Assembly: GCA_014728875.1 (NCBI GenBank)
Contig: WJKV01000020.1
Span: forward strand, 1 to 6,923
Direction: 5' to 3'
DNA from: Candidatus Woesearchaeota archaeon
GTDB lineage: Archaea; Nanobdellota; Nanobdellia; Woesearchaeales; WJKV01
DNA length: 6,923 bases
In this document: piece after piece, positions 1 through 6,375 of the stretch
How the letters are laid out: every line of letters starts with the position of its first letter
Numbering within the stretch: the stretch's first letter is position 1
Translations under genes and position numbers: made by a program
The notes under the pieces: generated by a model
What the model was told of the DNA's origin: nothing
The model's input: the letters and a program-made list of their open reading frames with translations, nothing else
Database searches by the model: none

Positions 1-1
1 A

Positions 2-1192
2 TTAATAATAAGCTTGATAATAATTGTAATAATAATAGGGGCTGTCTTCTTTCTGTTTGTTCCTGAAAAGGCAGCTGCTGCTATTCTTTACATTGATGAA
101 GGCACAGTCGAGATCAACACCGGCTCTGGATGGAAGGCTGCATCGGACGAGATGGAACTGAAGGAGAACACAGAAATCAGGACCGCAGAAGGCAGGGCGA
201 CTGTTGTCCTGTATGACAGCGAGATATTGAGGCTTGAGCCTGACACGCACATCAAACTGAAAGACCTGAACAAGGAAAACATTGTTGTCAGGCAGGAAAC
301 AGGCGGGACCTGGAACAAGATAATGAAGATGACAGGCACAGAAGGCTATGAAGTAGAGACTCCTGATACTGTCGCCACAGTGAGGGGCACCGAGTTCGGG
401 GTACTTATTGCTGGGGCCTTGTCAGAAGTCTTTGTCGAGGCAGGAAATATGAATGTTGCGCAGAAAGGAGACGATAAAATATTGGGAGAGATCGGCCTTA
501 CAAAAGGAGAATCTGTCGAGGTCAAGAAAGGAATCAGGGAACTGGTGAAGTCAGAGCTGAAGGAAAAGCATCTGGAGATGATCAGAAGGAACAAGGCAGA
601 AGACCTGAAGACCATGAGAAAGATAAGAAAGAATATTGTGATGAGGAACAAGCTTGCAAGATTAGGGATGAAGATAAAGAAGTTCACAGAAAAGAATCTT
701 GACGATTCTCTTGACGATCTTGACAGCGGAAGGGCCGGCCAGGAAAAGGCCAATGAATTGATAGACAAGATCCCTGGTTATTCAGAAGAAAAAGAAAGAT
801 TCAAGGAGCTTAACAGAAAGATCAGGGAAAAGGTCAAGGCGGGGCAGGTTCCTCAGGAGCTGAAAGGAAGGCTTGCGGCTGTAAAAGTAAGGACAGGGGA
901 AGAAGTGCAGGAAAGGCAGGAGCTGAAAGAGAGAATGGAAGATGTGCTGGATCAGGGAAAGCAGGTCAAGGAAAAGCTTGAGGCCACAGCTGAAAAGATA
1001 AGAGATGCTCCTGAAAAAGTCAGGGAAGAGATCCAGGAGCTGCGGGAACCAGAGGAAGAAGGACAGAAGCAAGAACTTGAAAGGCAAGATCAGACCGCAA
1101 TAAACGAAGAAACAGACAATACAGGGACGATAGACGATGGAACCGCTGACAGCAGAGAACAGATACAGATACAAAGAGAGCCTCTGAGATAA
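2..1192 (+). CDS. Membrane-anchored FecR-domain protein with long charged helical tail (5' partial)
   Basis: The reading frame is open to the left edge. The first in-window initiator is TTG at 14, but it would start inside the hydrophobic segment with no basic residues before it, so the true start is probably upstream. Residue numbers count from that TTG. A membrane anchor (about 1-17, Ile/Val-rich) is followed by a FecR domain (about 28-172) carrying the family signature TPDTVATVRGTEFGV (116-130). The remaining 220 or so residues are rich in Lys, Glu and Arg, look helical or coiled-coil, and end in a polar Gln/Thr/Asp tail. FecR domains in bacteria are extracytoplasmic signalling modules; iron regulation is not implied here, since no sigma factor or TonB receptor is visible. 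The stop codon overlaps the ATG of the CHASE2-cyclase by one base, implying translational coupling and a shared task. The domain call is firm; the function as a cyclase partner is inference. Confidence 0.85.
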   Translation, partial: LIISLIIIVIIIGAVFFLFVPEKAAAAILYIDEGTVEINTGSGWKAASDEMELKENTEIRTAEGRATVVLYDSEILRLEPDTHIKLKDLNKENIVVRQETGGTWNKIMKMTGTEGYEVETPDTVATVRGTEFGVLIAGALSEVFVEAGNMNVAQKGDDKILGEIGLTKGESVEVKKGIRELVKSELKEKHLEMIRRNKAEDLKTMRKIRKNIVMRNKLARLGMKIKKFTEKNLDDSLDDLDSGRAGQEKANELIDKIPGYSEEKERFKELNRKIREKVKAGQVPQELKGRLAAVKVRTGEEVQERQELKERMEDVLDQGKQVKEKLEATAEKIRDAPEKVREEIQELREPEEEGQKQELERQDQTAINEETDNTGTIDDGTADSREQIQIQREPLR

Positions 1193-2895
1193 TGCTGTTG
1201 AAAAACAAATATTTAAACCATCTTTTGATTGCAATAGGCATAGCAGTGCTGCTGGGCCTGTTGTTCAATTTCAATTTCTTCCAGGGCTGGGAAGTAAGGC
1301 TTGACGATTCCTTGTACGGCGGGGAGTCCGTGCTCAAGGACATTATTATTGTTGCAATAGATGACAGAAGCATCCAGGCGATAGGACGATGGCCCTGGAA
1401 CAGGAGCGTCTTCATCGACGTTCTTGAGCAGCTGAACGAATCGGCTGTGACAGGCATCGATGTTGCGTTCTTTGAACAATACGATGAAGAGATTGACAGG
1501 AAGCTTGCAGAAAGCATAGAAAAGAACGGCAATGTTGTTCTGCCTGTCGAATATCTTTTTGAAAAAGAAAAGACAGAATTATTAGAGCCTATACCTGTGC
1601 TAAAGGATGCAGCAGCAAGGCTGGCGTTCATAAATTTCTATACTGACTCAGACGGCGTAACAAGAAAAGTGCCTCTTGACATTGATGGAAGATACGACAG
1701 TTTCACAAGCGAAGTCTACAGCCTTTACCTGAACAAAGAATTCAAATACCCAAGAGACAGTCTTTTGGTCAATTTCGTAGGCCCGCCGAGGAGCTTCAAA
1801 ACACTTTCTTTTATCGAAGTCATAGAGGGCAAAACAAGCAAGGCTGATTTCAAAGACAAGATTGTTTTCATCGGCGCGACATCGCCTGATCTGCACGACG
1901 ACTACATTGTTCCTACGAGCGAGGGAAAAGCAATGCCCGGTGTTGAGCTGCATGCAAACGCATTGCAGACGATGATCACAAAGGATTTTCTGACGCGCCT
2001 GAACTATCTCTATGTTTATCTGTTGATTTTTGTATTTTGCCTGCTTGTTGCGATTGTCTTGACAAAGATGAAAATATCCTACGGGACTTTTGTCTTGATA
2101 GGCTTAGGTGTTGTTTATCTGTTTTTGGTATTCAGATTTTTTGACAAAGGAACAATCCTGCCGATCATCTATCCTTTATTGTCGCTTGCTCTTCCATACG
2201 CAGGGATAGTATTGTTCTCTTATTTTTATGAGGAAAAGACAAAGAGATGGGTCATCAATATCTTCGGCAAATATACTTCAAGGGCTGTTGTCGACGATAT
2301 CCTGACAAAAGCAGAAAAAGACCAGATTGACCTGAAAGGGGAGGAAAGGGAAGTGACATTATTGTTCGCAGACATCAGGGGATTCACTGCAATGTCAGAG
2401 AAGATGACAGCCCACCAGGTTGTCGAGATGCTGAACAAGTATCTGAGCGAGATGACTGAAAGCGTATTCAATCATGAAGGTACGCTTGACAAATACATAG
2501 GAGACTGCATAATGGCCATCTTCAATGCGCCATTGGAACAGCCTGACCATGCGATGCTCGCAGTACAGGCCGCGCTCGATATGCAGGAAAGAATCAGGAA
2601 AGTGCAGACAGTCTCAAAGGATGTGCCAAAAGTCGATGTGGGCATAGGCCTCAACACAGGGCCTGCTGTCATAGGAAACATAGGCTCGCAAAAAAGGGTG
2701 GATTACACTGCTATCGGTGACACTGTAAATACTGCGAGCAGGATGTGCAGTCTCGCCGGCAGAGGAGAATTGATAGTGACTGAAAACACTTATGAACTGA
2801 TAAAAGACAGGGTAAAGGCAAAGAAGCTGGAGCCGGTCAAGGTAAAGGGCAAGGAAAAGCAATTGCAGGTCTATCTGATTGAAAAAATCCTGTAA
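1192..2895 (+). CDS. CHASE2-domain class III adenylate (nucleotide) cyclase, membrane-bound sensor
   Basis: Predicted to convert ATP to cAMP in response to an extracellular cue. Order: TM1 (about 10-28); extracytoplasmic CHASE2 domain (about 32-268, with DDRSIQAIGRWPWNR at 57-71 and KIVFIGATSPDLHDDY at 223-238); TM2-4 (about 272-291, 297-317, 322-345); helical linker FGKYTSRAVVDDIL (358-371); and a class III catalytic domain (about 386-567). Metal-binding Asp394 (LLFADIRGFT) and Asp438 (DKYIGD), base-contacting Lys434 and Thr506 (DYTAIGD), and transition-state Asn513 and Arg517 (VNTASR) are all present, so it should be active as a homodimer. Lys/Thr fits the class IIIb adenylate cyclase pattern; Glu/Cys would indicate guanylate. 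Its 567 aa suit a complete CHASE2-cyclase. Four TMs place the cyclase in the cytoplasm. The ATG lies in TAATG at the FecR gene's stop with no clear SD of its own. No cAMP effector is visible nearby. Bacterial-type architecture suggests transfer. Confidence 0.93.
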   Translation: MLLKNKYLNHLLIAIGIAVLLGLLFNFNFFQGWEVRLDDSLYGGESVLKDIIIVAIDDRSIQAIGRWPWNRSVFIDVLEQLNESAVTGIDVAFFEQYDEEIDRKLAESIEKNGNVVLPVEYLFEKEKTELLEPIPVLKDAAARLAFINFYTDSDGVTRKVPLDIDGRYDSFTSEVYSLYLNKEFKYPRDSLLVNFVGPPRSFKTLSFIEVIEGKTSKADFKDKIVFIGATSPDLHDDYIVPTSEGKAMPGVELHANALQTMITKDFLTRLNYLYVYLLIFVFCLLVAIVLTKMKISYGTFVLIGLGVVYLFLVFRFFDKGTILPIIYPLLSLALPYAGIVLFSYFYEEKTKRWVINIFGKYTSRAVVDDILTKAEKDQIDLKGEEREVTLLFADIRGFTAMSEKMTAHQVVEMLNKYLSEMTESVFNHEGTLDKYIGDCIMAIFNAPLEQPDHAMLAVQAALDMQERIRKVQTVSKDVPKVDVGIGLNTGPAVIGNIGSQKRVDYTAIGDTVNTASRMCSLAGRGELIVTENTYELIKDRVKAKKLEPVKVKGKEKQLQVYLIEKIL

Positions 2896-2911
2896 ATTTT
2901 TGGGATTTTTT
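2882..2911 (+). terminator. Terminator-like hairpin with oligo-T tracts after the cyclase gene
   Basis: A perfect 9-bp inverted repeat is formed by AAAAAATCC (2882-2890) and GGATTTTTT (2903-2911), with a 12-nt loop that contains the cyclase stop codon and a T5 run (2897-2901). The right arm ends in T6. Archaeal RNA polymerase terminates mainly on oligo-T, so the two T tracts alone could end the FecR-cyclase transcript. The left arm lies inside the coding sequence. Confidence 0.55.
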
Positions 2912-2933
2912 CCATATACAACTCTGAAATCTA

Positions 2934-2961
2934 TATATAAACCCACCGTAAGGTTTATATA
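2934..2961. repeat. Perfect 10-bp inverted repeat made of two outward-facing TATA boxes
   Basis: TATATAAACC (2934-2943) and GGTTTATATA (2952-2961) are exact reverse complements separated by 8 nt. The right arm is a TATA box for the radical SAM gene. The left arm reads TTTATATA on the minus strand, facing back into the cyclase gene. It could be a divergent promoter, an operator or a hairpin; the sequence alone does not decide. Confidence 0.6.
2954..2961 (+). promoter_or_regulatory. Archaeal TATA box for the radical SAM gene
   Basis: TTTATATA lies 58 nt before the ATG at 3020. With the usual spacing of about 25 nt to the start site, transcription would begin near 2982-2988, giving a leader of roughly 30-40 nt. 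A short SD-like GGAG (3010-3013) then sits 6 nt before the ATG. Confidence 0.7.
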
Positions 2962-3019
2962 CCAACCCCTTATTAGCCTTGTTATCTAAGCTGCCAAAAA
3001 GGGGTATCTGGAGAATAAA

Positions 3020-4672
3020 ATGAATGTCAAGGCTGAGCATAGAGTACAAAACGGAAACGGATTCTGTCCTAATATAGTCAATATCAAGAAGGGTTTTGGT
3101 TTAATCAAGAAAAAGGTTGAAGTGCCCACACAGAATGTTCCCCTGAGCCTCCCAAAGACTGTTGATTCTTTATGTCCTGAATGCCTGTCAAGGATTTCAG
3201 CCACTATATATGAGGAAGGCGGAAAGATCTGGATGAAAAAGAAGTGCGAAAAGCACGGCGAGTTCAAGGACCTTATTTATTCTAATGCAGAATTATACAA
3301 AAAGATTGAACAGTGGACATTCGAGGACGCTCCGGGACTGAACAAATGGATTGTTAATAATCCTGAATGCAATCTTAACTGCGGATTATGCAATAATCAC
3401 CTGAGCGTAGGATGCCAGGTCACTATCGATCTAACAAACAGATGCAATCTGAATTGCCCTATATGTTTCGCAAATGCAAACAAGACAGGAAAGGTTTTTG
3501 AGCTTACAAAAGAACAGATAGATCTTACTCTGGACAATCTGGACAAGATAGATCCTAAACCTGGCGTTGTCATGTGGGCGGGCGGAGAGCCTACTGTCCA
3601 TCCCCATTTCTTGTACGCCTGCGAGCAGGCAAAAAAGAAAGGAATTGGTTATATACTTGTTGCTACGAACGGCATCGCCATCGCAAACAGCCTTGAATTC
3701 GCAAAGAAAGCCAAAGAAGCAGGCGCTGACTGCCTGTACCTGCAGTTTGACGGCATCGGAGACAAATATTATATCGGAACAAGGGGCAAGCCGTTATGGG
3801 AGACAAAGAAAAAGGCAATCGAGAACTGCAGAAAGTCAGGACTGAAAGTAGTGCTTGTACCTACTGTTGTGAAGAATGTCAACGGCGATCAAGTAGGACC
3901 TATCCTTGATTTTGCAATTAAAAACAGCGATGTTATTGTCGGCATCAGCTATCAGCCGGTCTCGATCACAGGCAGGATCAAATATGAGGAAAGGATGAAG
4001 ATGAGGGAGACCATCAGCGATGTGTGCGACGATATTGAAGAATATACGCACGGATTGCTGAAGACAATGAGAGACTGGTATCCTCTTGCCATGGCCAGTC
4101 CAATAAGCAAGCTATTGGCAAGATTGTACGGTCATTTCATATTGAGGCCATCATGCCACAGCAATTGCGGATTAGGAACATATTTGCTGATAGATCCAGA
4201 AGGAAATCCGTTCCCTGTAACCAAGTTCATAGATTTCGAGGGCTTCTTTACAGAACTTAACGAATATCAGAAGAAAATAAAGACAAAAACAAAATTCAAG
4301 GCATTGAGTGCGCTGAAAGCATTCCAGCTGATGAAGAAATATTATAAGAAAGAAGAAGCGCCAAACGGAATGAGCTTCTTGAAGATGCTCAGGATTTTGG
4401 ATAATCTTATAGGGCCGAGCTCGAAAGCAGTCCCTTATGAGCAAAGGGAATGGAAGATGATGCTTATCATGAGCATGCAGTTCCAGGACAGCTACTGCTT
4501 TAATTTCGACAGGATAAAGAGATGCAATATCCATTACAGCGCTCCTGACGGAAAACTGTATCCGTTCTGCACGTACAACAGCGGACCCTGCTACAGGGAA
4601 AAAGTCGAGAGCAATTTCAGAGTGCCGCTAAACGAATGGAAGAAAAGAGCAGCGCAAAACGCAAAAAAATAA
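3020..4672 (+). CDS. Tes-like (MJ0619/COG1964 family) radical SAM protein
   Basis: A cytoplasmic radical SAM enzyme of the family whose characterised member, MJ0619/Tes, couples archaeol tails into tetraether lipids. Visible in order: CPEC plus CEKH (Cys52, Cys55, Cys76, His79), resembling the family's rubredoxin-like or zinc-ribbon-like N-terminal module; CNLNCGLC with a further Cys132 (Cys117, 121, 124), the auxiliary-cluster region; the radical SAM CxxxCxxC motif (Cys142, 146, 149, in TNRCNLNCPICFANA); SAM-binding GGEP (188-191); Cys379 and Cys383; and a C-terminal module FQDSYCFNFDRIKRCNIHY to YPFCTYN (Cys493, 502, 517, 524) that is characteristic of this family. The 550 aa suit the family, with about 45 residues before CPEC. 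The ATG is preceded by GGAG at 6 nt and its own TATA box. No lipid-synthesis neighbour is visible, and related enzymes make other C-C bonds in lipids, so the substrate is inferred, not shown. Confidence 0.88.
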   Translation: MNVKAEHRVQNGNGFCPNIVNIKKGFGLIKKKVEVPTQNVPLSLPKTVDSLCPECLSRISATIYEEGGKIWMKKKCEKHGEFKDLIYSNAELYKKIEQWTFEDAPGLNKWIVNNPECNLNCGLCNNHLSVGCQVTIDLTNRCNLNCPICFANANKTGKVFELTKEQIDLTLDNLDKIDPKPGVVMWAGGEPTVHPHFLYACEQAKKKGIGYILVATNGIAIANSLEFAKKAKEAGADCLYLQFDGIGDKYYIGTRGKPLWETKKKAIENCRKSGLKVVLVPTVVKNVNGDQVGPILDFAIKNSDVIVGISYQPVSITGRIKYEERMKMRETISDVCDDIEEYTHGLLKTMRDWYPLAMASPISKLLARLYGHFILRPSCHSNCGLGTYLLIDPEGNPFPVTKFIDFEGFFTELNEYQKKIKTKTKFKALSALKAFQLMKKYYKKEEAPNGMSFLKMLRILDNLIGPSSKAVPYEQREWKMMLIMSMQFQDSYCFNFDRIKRCNIHYSAPDGKLYPFCTYNSGPCYREKVESNFRVPLNEWKKRAAQNAKK

Positions 4673-4692
4673 AGAAGAAAATAATTTCTTTT
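4663..4692. terminator. Bidirectional T-rich terminator between convergent genes
   Basis: Only 18 bp separate the two stop codons. On the plus strand AAGAAA (4675-4680) and TTTCTT (4685-4690) form a short inverted repeat ending in a T-rich run. Read on the minus strand, the region after the SIMPL stop is T-rich and reaches a T7 run (4669-4663) inside the end of the radical SAM gene. This suits oligo-T termination from both sides. Confidence 0.45.
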
Positions 4693-5473
4693 ATTCTATT
4701 TCATATGCAACGCTCACATAAGCCCTTACTGTGATGTCTTCCGGACTTATTGTGGTAGGAGCTGCCATCTCGTCCATGCCTGCTTTTGCAACAGCCATCT
4801 CTGCGTATCCTCTGACAGGATAGACAGGGCTCGTACCGCTCTCGCTGATAGTGAAGATCTTTCCTAGCTCGACTCCCATTGCGCCTGCGATCGATTCTGC
4901 CTTTTTGTTTGCTTCTTTTCCTGCGAGCTCAAGCGCCTGTTTATTGACCTCATATTTCTTTTCAAGGCTGAGACCGAACTGGATCCGTTCTATGCTGTTT
5001 GCGCCCGCTGCGACAGCGTCATCGATTATCTCTCCTACCTTGTCAAGCTTTGTCGTCTCTACCTTCAGCACGTGCTGCTGTGTGTAGCCTATGATCTTCC
5101 TTCCTCTTTCCCAGTCGTACTGGGGGTTGAGATAGTATCTGTCTGTCCCTATGTCTTCAGATTTAATGCTGTTCTTTTTGAGGCTGGACATCACTGCATT
5201 TGTTATGTCCCTGTTCTGTGTCTGTGCTTCTTCTGCTGTTTTTCCCTGTGTCTCTATCTTGATGTACATGTCAGCCTTGTCCGGCTGTGTCAGGAATTCA
5301 GACTCGCCCTTCACATTTATTGTGGGTATCTGTTCGCCCTGCCTCAATGTGAGTTCTCCGCCCGCTATTGTCGTTGAAGGCTTTGGCTTGTAAAAGACCA
5401 TTGCCACAGAAGTCAGTACCAGACCTATCACTAGAATCAGGATGATTATTCCGCTCAAACCAATGTTTTTCAT
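4691..5473 (-). CDS. Membrane-anchored SIMPL-domain (DUF541) protein
   Basis: One N-terminal membrane segment (about 8-28, MKNIGLSGIIILILVIGLVL onward) is followed by an outward-facing SIMPL/DUF541 domain covering nearly all the rest. Family features seen include the opening TINVKGESEFLTQPDKADM (52-70), the conserved central region (GYTQQHVLKVETTKLDKVGE, about 129-148), the helix LAGKEANKKAESIAGAMGVELGK (about 183-205) and the closing strand ITVRAYVSVAYE. The 260 aa are normal for the family. Bacterial relatives are annotated as oxidative-stress-defence or kinase-interacting (SIMPL) proteins, and the biochemical role is poorly defined; archaeal members are common and uncharacterised. The start is well supported by GGAGGA 7 nt upstream. 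The gene stands alone, converging with the radical SAM gene and diverging from the next gene. The family call is firm; the function is unknown. Confidence 0.9.
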   Translation of the reverse strand: MKNIGLSGIIILILVIGLVLTSVAMVFYKPKPSTTIAGGELTLRQGEQIPTINVKGESEFLTQPDKADMYIKIETQGKTAEEAQTQNRDITNAVMSSLKKNSIKSEDIGTDRYYLNPQYDWERGRKIIGYTQQHVLKVETTKLDKVGEIIDDAVAAGANSIERIQFGLSLEKKYEVNKQALELAGKEANKKAESIAGAMGVELGKIFTISESGTSPVYPVRGYAEMAVAKAGMDEMAAPTTISPEDITVRAYVSVAYEIE

Positions 5474-5508
5474 TTTTGTTTCCTCCGCATTTTTATCATT
5501 TTTGTTTC
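5471..5508 (-). repeat. 12-bp direct repeat GAAACAAAAATG at the SIMPL start
   Basis: GAAACAAAAATG occurs twice on the minus strand, at 5482-5471 and 5508-5497, offset by 26 nt. Each copy ends in an ATG. The downstream copy contains the real SIMPL start. The upstream copy opens a nine-codon frame ending in TGA that overlaps the real start as ATGA. Confidence 0.6.
5481..5486 (-). promoter_or_regulatory. Strong Shine-Dalgarno site of the SIMPL gene
   Basis: The minus strand reads GGAGGA, ending 7 nt before the ATG at 5473. It fixes the start at this ATG rather than the out-of-frame ATG at 5499, which has no SD. Confidence 0.8.
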
Positions 5509-5531
5509 GAATTTGTATTTGATCTGTTTAA

Positions 5532-5569
5532 TTTTATATGTAGTATTTAGTAGACCGAGCATATATAAA
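5532..5569 (-). promoter_or_regulatory. Promoter region of the SIMPL gene with two candidate TATA boxes
   Basis: On the minus strand TTTATATA (5569-5562) is a consensus archaeal TATA box, predicting a start near 5540 and a leader of about 65 nt. A second candidate, CATATAAAAT (5540-5531), would give a start near 5510 and a leader of about 37 nt. The first is the better match; which is used cannot be told from sequence. Confidence 0.5.
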
Positions 5570-5600
5570 TACGTTTTTATATTTTCAACCAGAATTGAAG

Positions 5601-5636
5601 TTATCAGATAAGAGATCCATTATAATATCATATTAT
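5601..5636. repeat. Two short AT-rich palindromes in the divergent intergenic region
   Basis: TTATCAGATAA (5601-5611) has perfect 5-bp arms around one base, and ATAATATCATATTAT (5622-5636) has perfect 7-bp arms around one base. They lie between the promoters of the SIMPL gene and the secreted-protein gene, where a shared operator could sit. In DNA this AT-rich chance is a serious alternative. Confidence 0.3.
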
Positions 5637-5675
5637 TATGCTTTCGCTAGTATTGACACAAAGGGACAATAAATG

Positions 5676-5683
5676 TTTAAATA
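5676..5683 (+). promoter_or_regulatory. Archaeal TATA box for the secreted-protein gene
   Basis: TTTAAATA, an exact match to the archaeal TATA consensus, lies 44 nt before the GTG at 5720. The predicted start near 5703-5708 leaves a leader of only about 12-17 nt, which is compatible with translation beginning at or close to that GTG. Confidence 0.6.
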
Positions 5684-5719
5684 AACACCTGCATTCTACC
5701 TATTCAATAGAAAAACGGG

Positions 5720-6373
5720 GTGGTAACAATTCCAAGGAAAAGAATTTTGATCTGCATGTTATTGATTGCGATAATCTGCACTATTTCTGTGTCTGCTATT
5801 GTTTCTGCAGATTTGACTGTTGTTGAGCGCAAGAAAAAAGGCAATTTCATAGAAGAGACTGTCATAAGAAAAGAACCAGCAAACGAACTGATAAAACTAG
5901 GTTCAATGACCAATATCATGGACGCCTTCAATAAAAGGCTGCCTGTTGTCTGCGAATATGAGATTGACAAGGAAAGATTCAGATTGTATGCAAGAGACAG
6001 CGCGGTAAGGATCGACCAAAAGATGAGTATTGACAGCAGGCCTGTGACATTCACTTCATTATACAAGAACAAGAGAATCTACCAGTGGACAGTTCCTGGA
6101 ACACCGGAAGGCACTGTCATTGACCAGGGCATTGCATTGGATCTGCTCGGCAGGAACTGGGCGCGCAGCACAAAGAAATACAATTTCTATCCTGTTGATT
6201 ACATCCTGAAAAAGGCTGACAATGCAGTATGCTTGTTATCTGCAGTTCCTTATGAGAAATTCATGCTGCCGGAACAATACAGCTGGACAGACATCGGAAA
6301 AATCTATTTTCAGATGAACGGCATCTACAGGTATCCTACCAAACAGGTAAAGACAAAGCAGGAATGGAAGTAA
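5720..6373 (+). CDS. Unrecognised secreted or membrane-anchored protein
   Basis: I do not recognise a named family. The frame starts with GTG and encodes a basic n-region (RKR, 6-8), a hydrophobic core (about 9-27) and a likely signal-peptide end near VSA (28-30). The mature part (about 187 aa) has a short charged helical region (about 45-70), then alternating polar and hydrophobic segments such as VVCEYEI, RFRLYARDSAVRI, RPVTFTSLY and KRIYQWTVPG, which look like successive beta strands. It has two cysteines in the mature part, Cys78 and Cys171, which could pair outside the cell. The strand pattern recalls LolA-like or DUF4412-like exported proteins, but that is only an impression. The next ATG (5756) would drop the basic residues, so GTG at 5720 is preferred; its SD is weak and the start is uncertain. 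It has its own promoter and is followed at once by the lipoprotein's TATA box. Confidence 0.7.
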   Translation: MVTIPRKRILICMLLIAIICTISVSAIVSADLTVVERKKKGNFIEETVIRKEPANELIKLGSMTNIMDAFNKRLPVVCEYEIDKERFRLYARDSAVRIDQKMSIDSRPVTFTSLYKNKRIYQWTVPGTPEGTVIDQGIALDLLGRNWARSTKKYNFYPVDYILKKADNAVCLLSAVPYEKFMLPEQYSWTDIGKIYFQMNGIYRYPTKQVKTKQEWK

Positions 6374-6375
6374 CA

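Noticed and set aside
1..40. ATA/AAT-rich stretch at the left edge as a simple repeat
   Set aside because: It is in frame and encodes the Ile-rich membrane anchor of the FecR protein, so coding explains it.
346..1631. Long minus-strand open frames (346-768, 782-1234, 1020-1631) opposite the FecR and cyclase genes
   Set aside because: They are antisense shadows of Lys/Glu-rich and normal coding sequence. They encode Ser/Phe/Leu-rich, low-information proteins, have no supported start, and overlap well-supported genes.
2338..2895. Guanylate rather than adenylate cyclase
   Set aside because: The base-recognition pair reads as Lys434/Thr506, not the Glu/Cys pair of guanylate cyclases, so ATP is the more likely substrate.
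3567..3845. Plus-strand 92-codon frame inside the radical SAM gene
   Set aside because: It overlaps the conserved GGEP region of a strongly supported gene in another frame, has no promoter or SD, and has no recognisable product.
3020..4672. Annotation as a pterin methyltransferase, an older assignment for MJ0619-type proteins
   Set aside because: The later work on this family supports lipid C-C coupling (Tes). I kept a family-level name because the substrate of this member is not shown.
4851..5393. Plus-strand frames opposite the SIMPL gene
   Set aside because: The minus-strand gene has a family-wide match, a membrane anchor and a strong SD, so these are shadows.
5638..5826. Plus-strand 62-codon frame beginning before the secreted-protein gene
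   Set aside because: It starts upstream of the TATA box at 5676, runs out of frame through the signal peptide of the real gene, and has no SD. Its Cys-rich end is a frame artefact.
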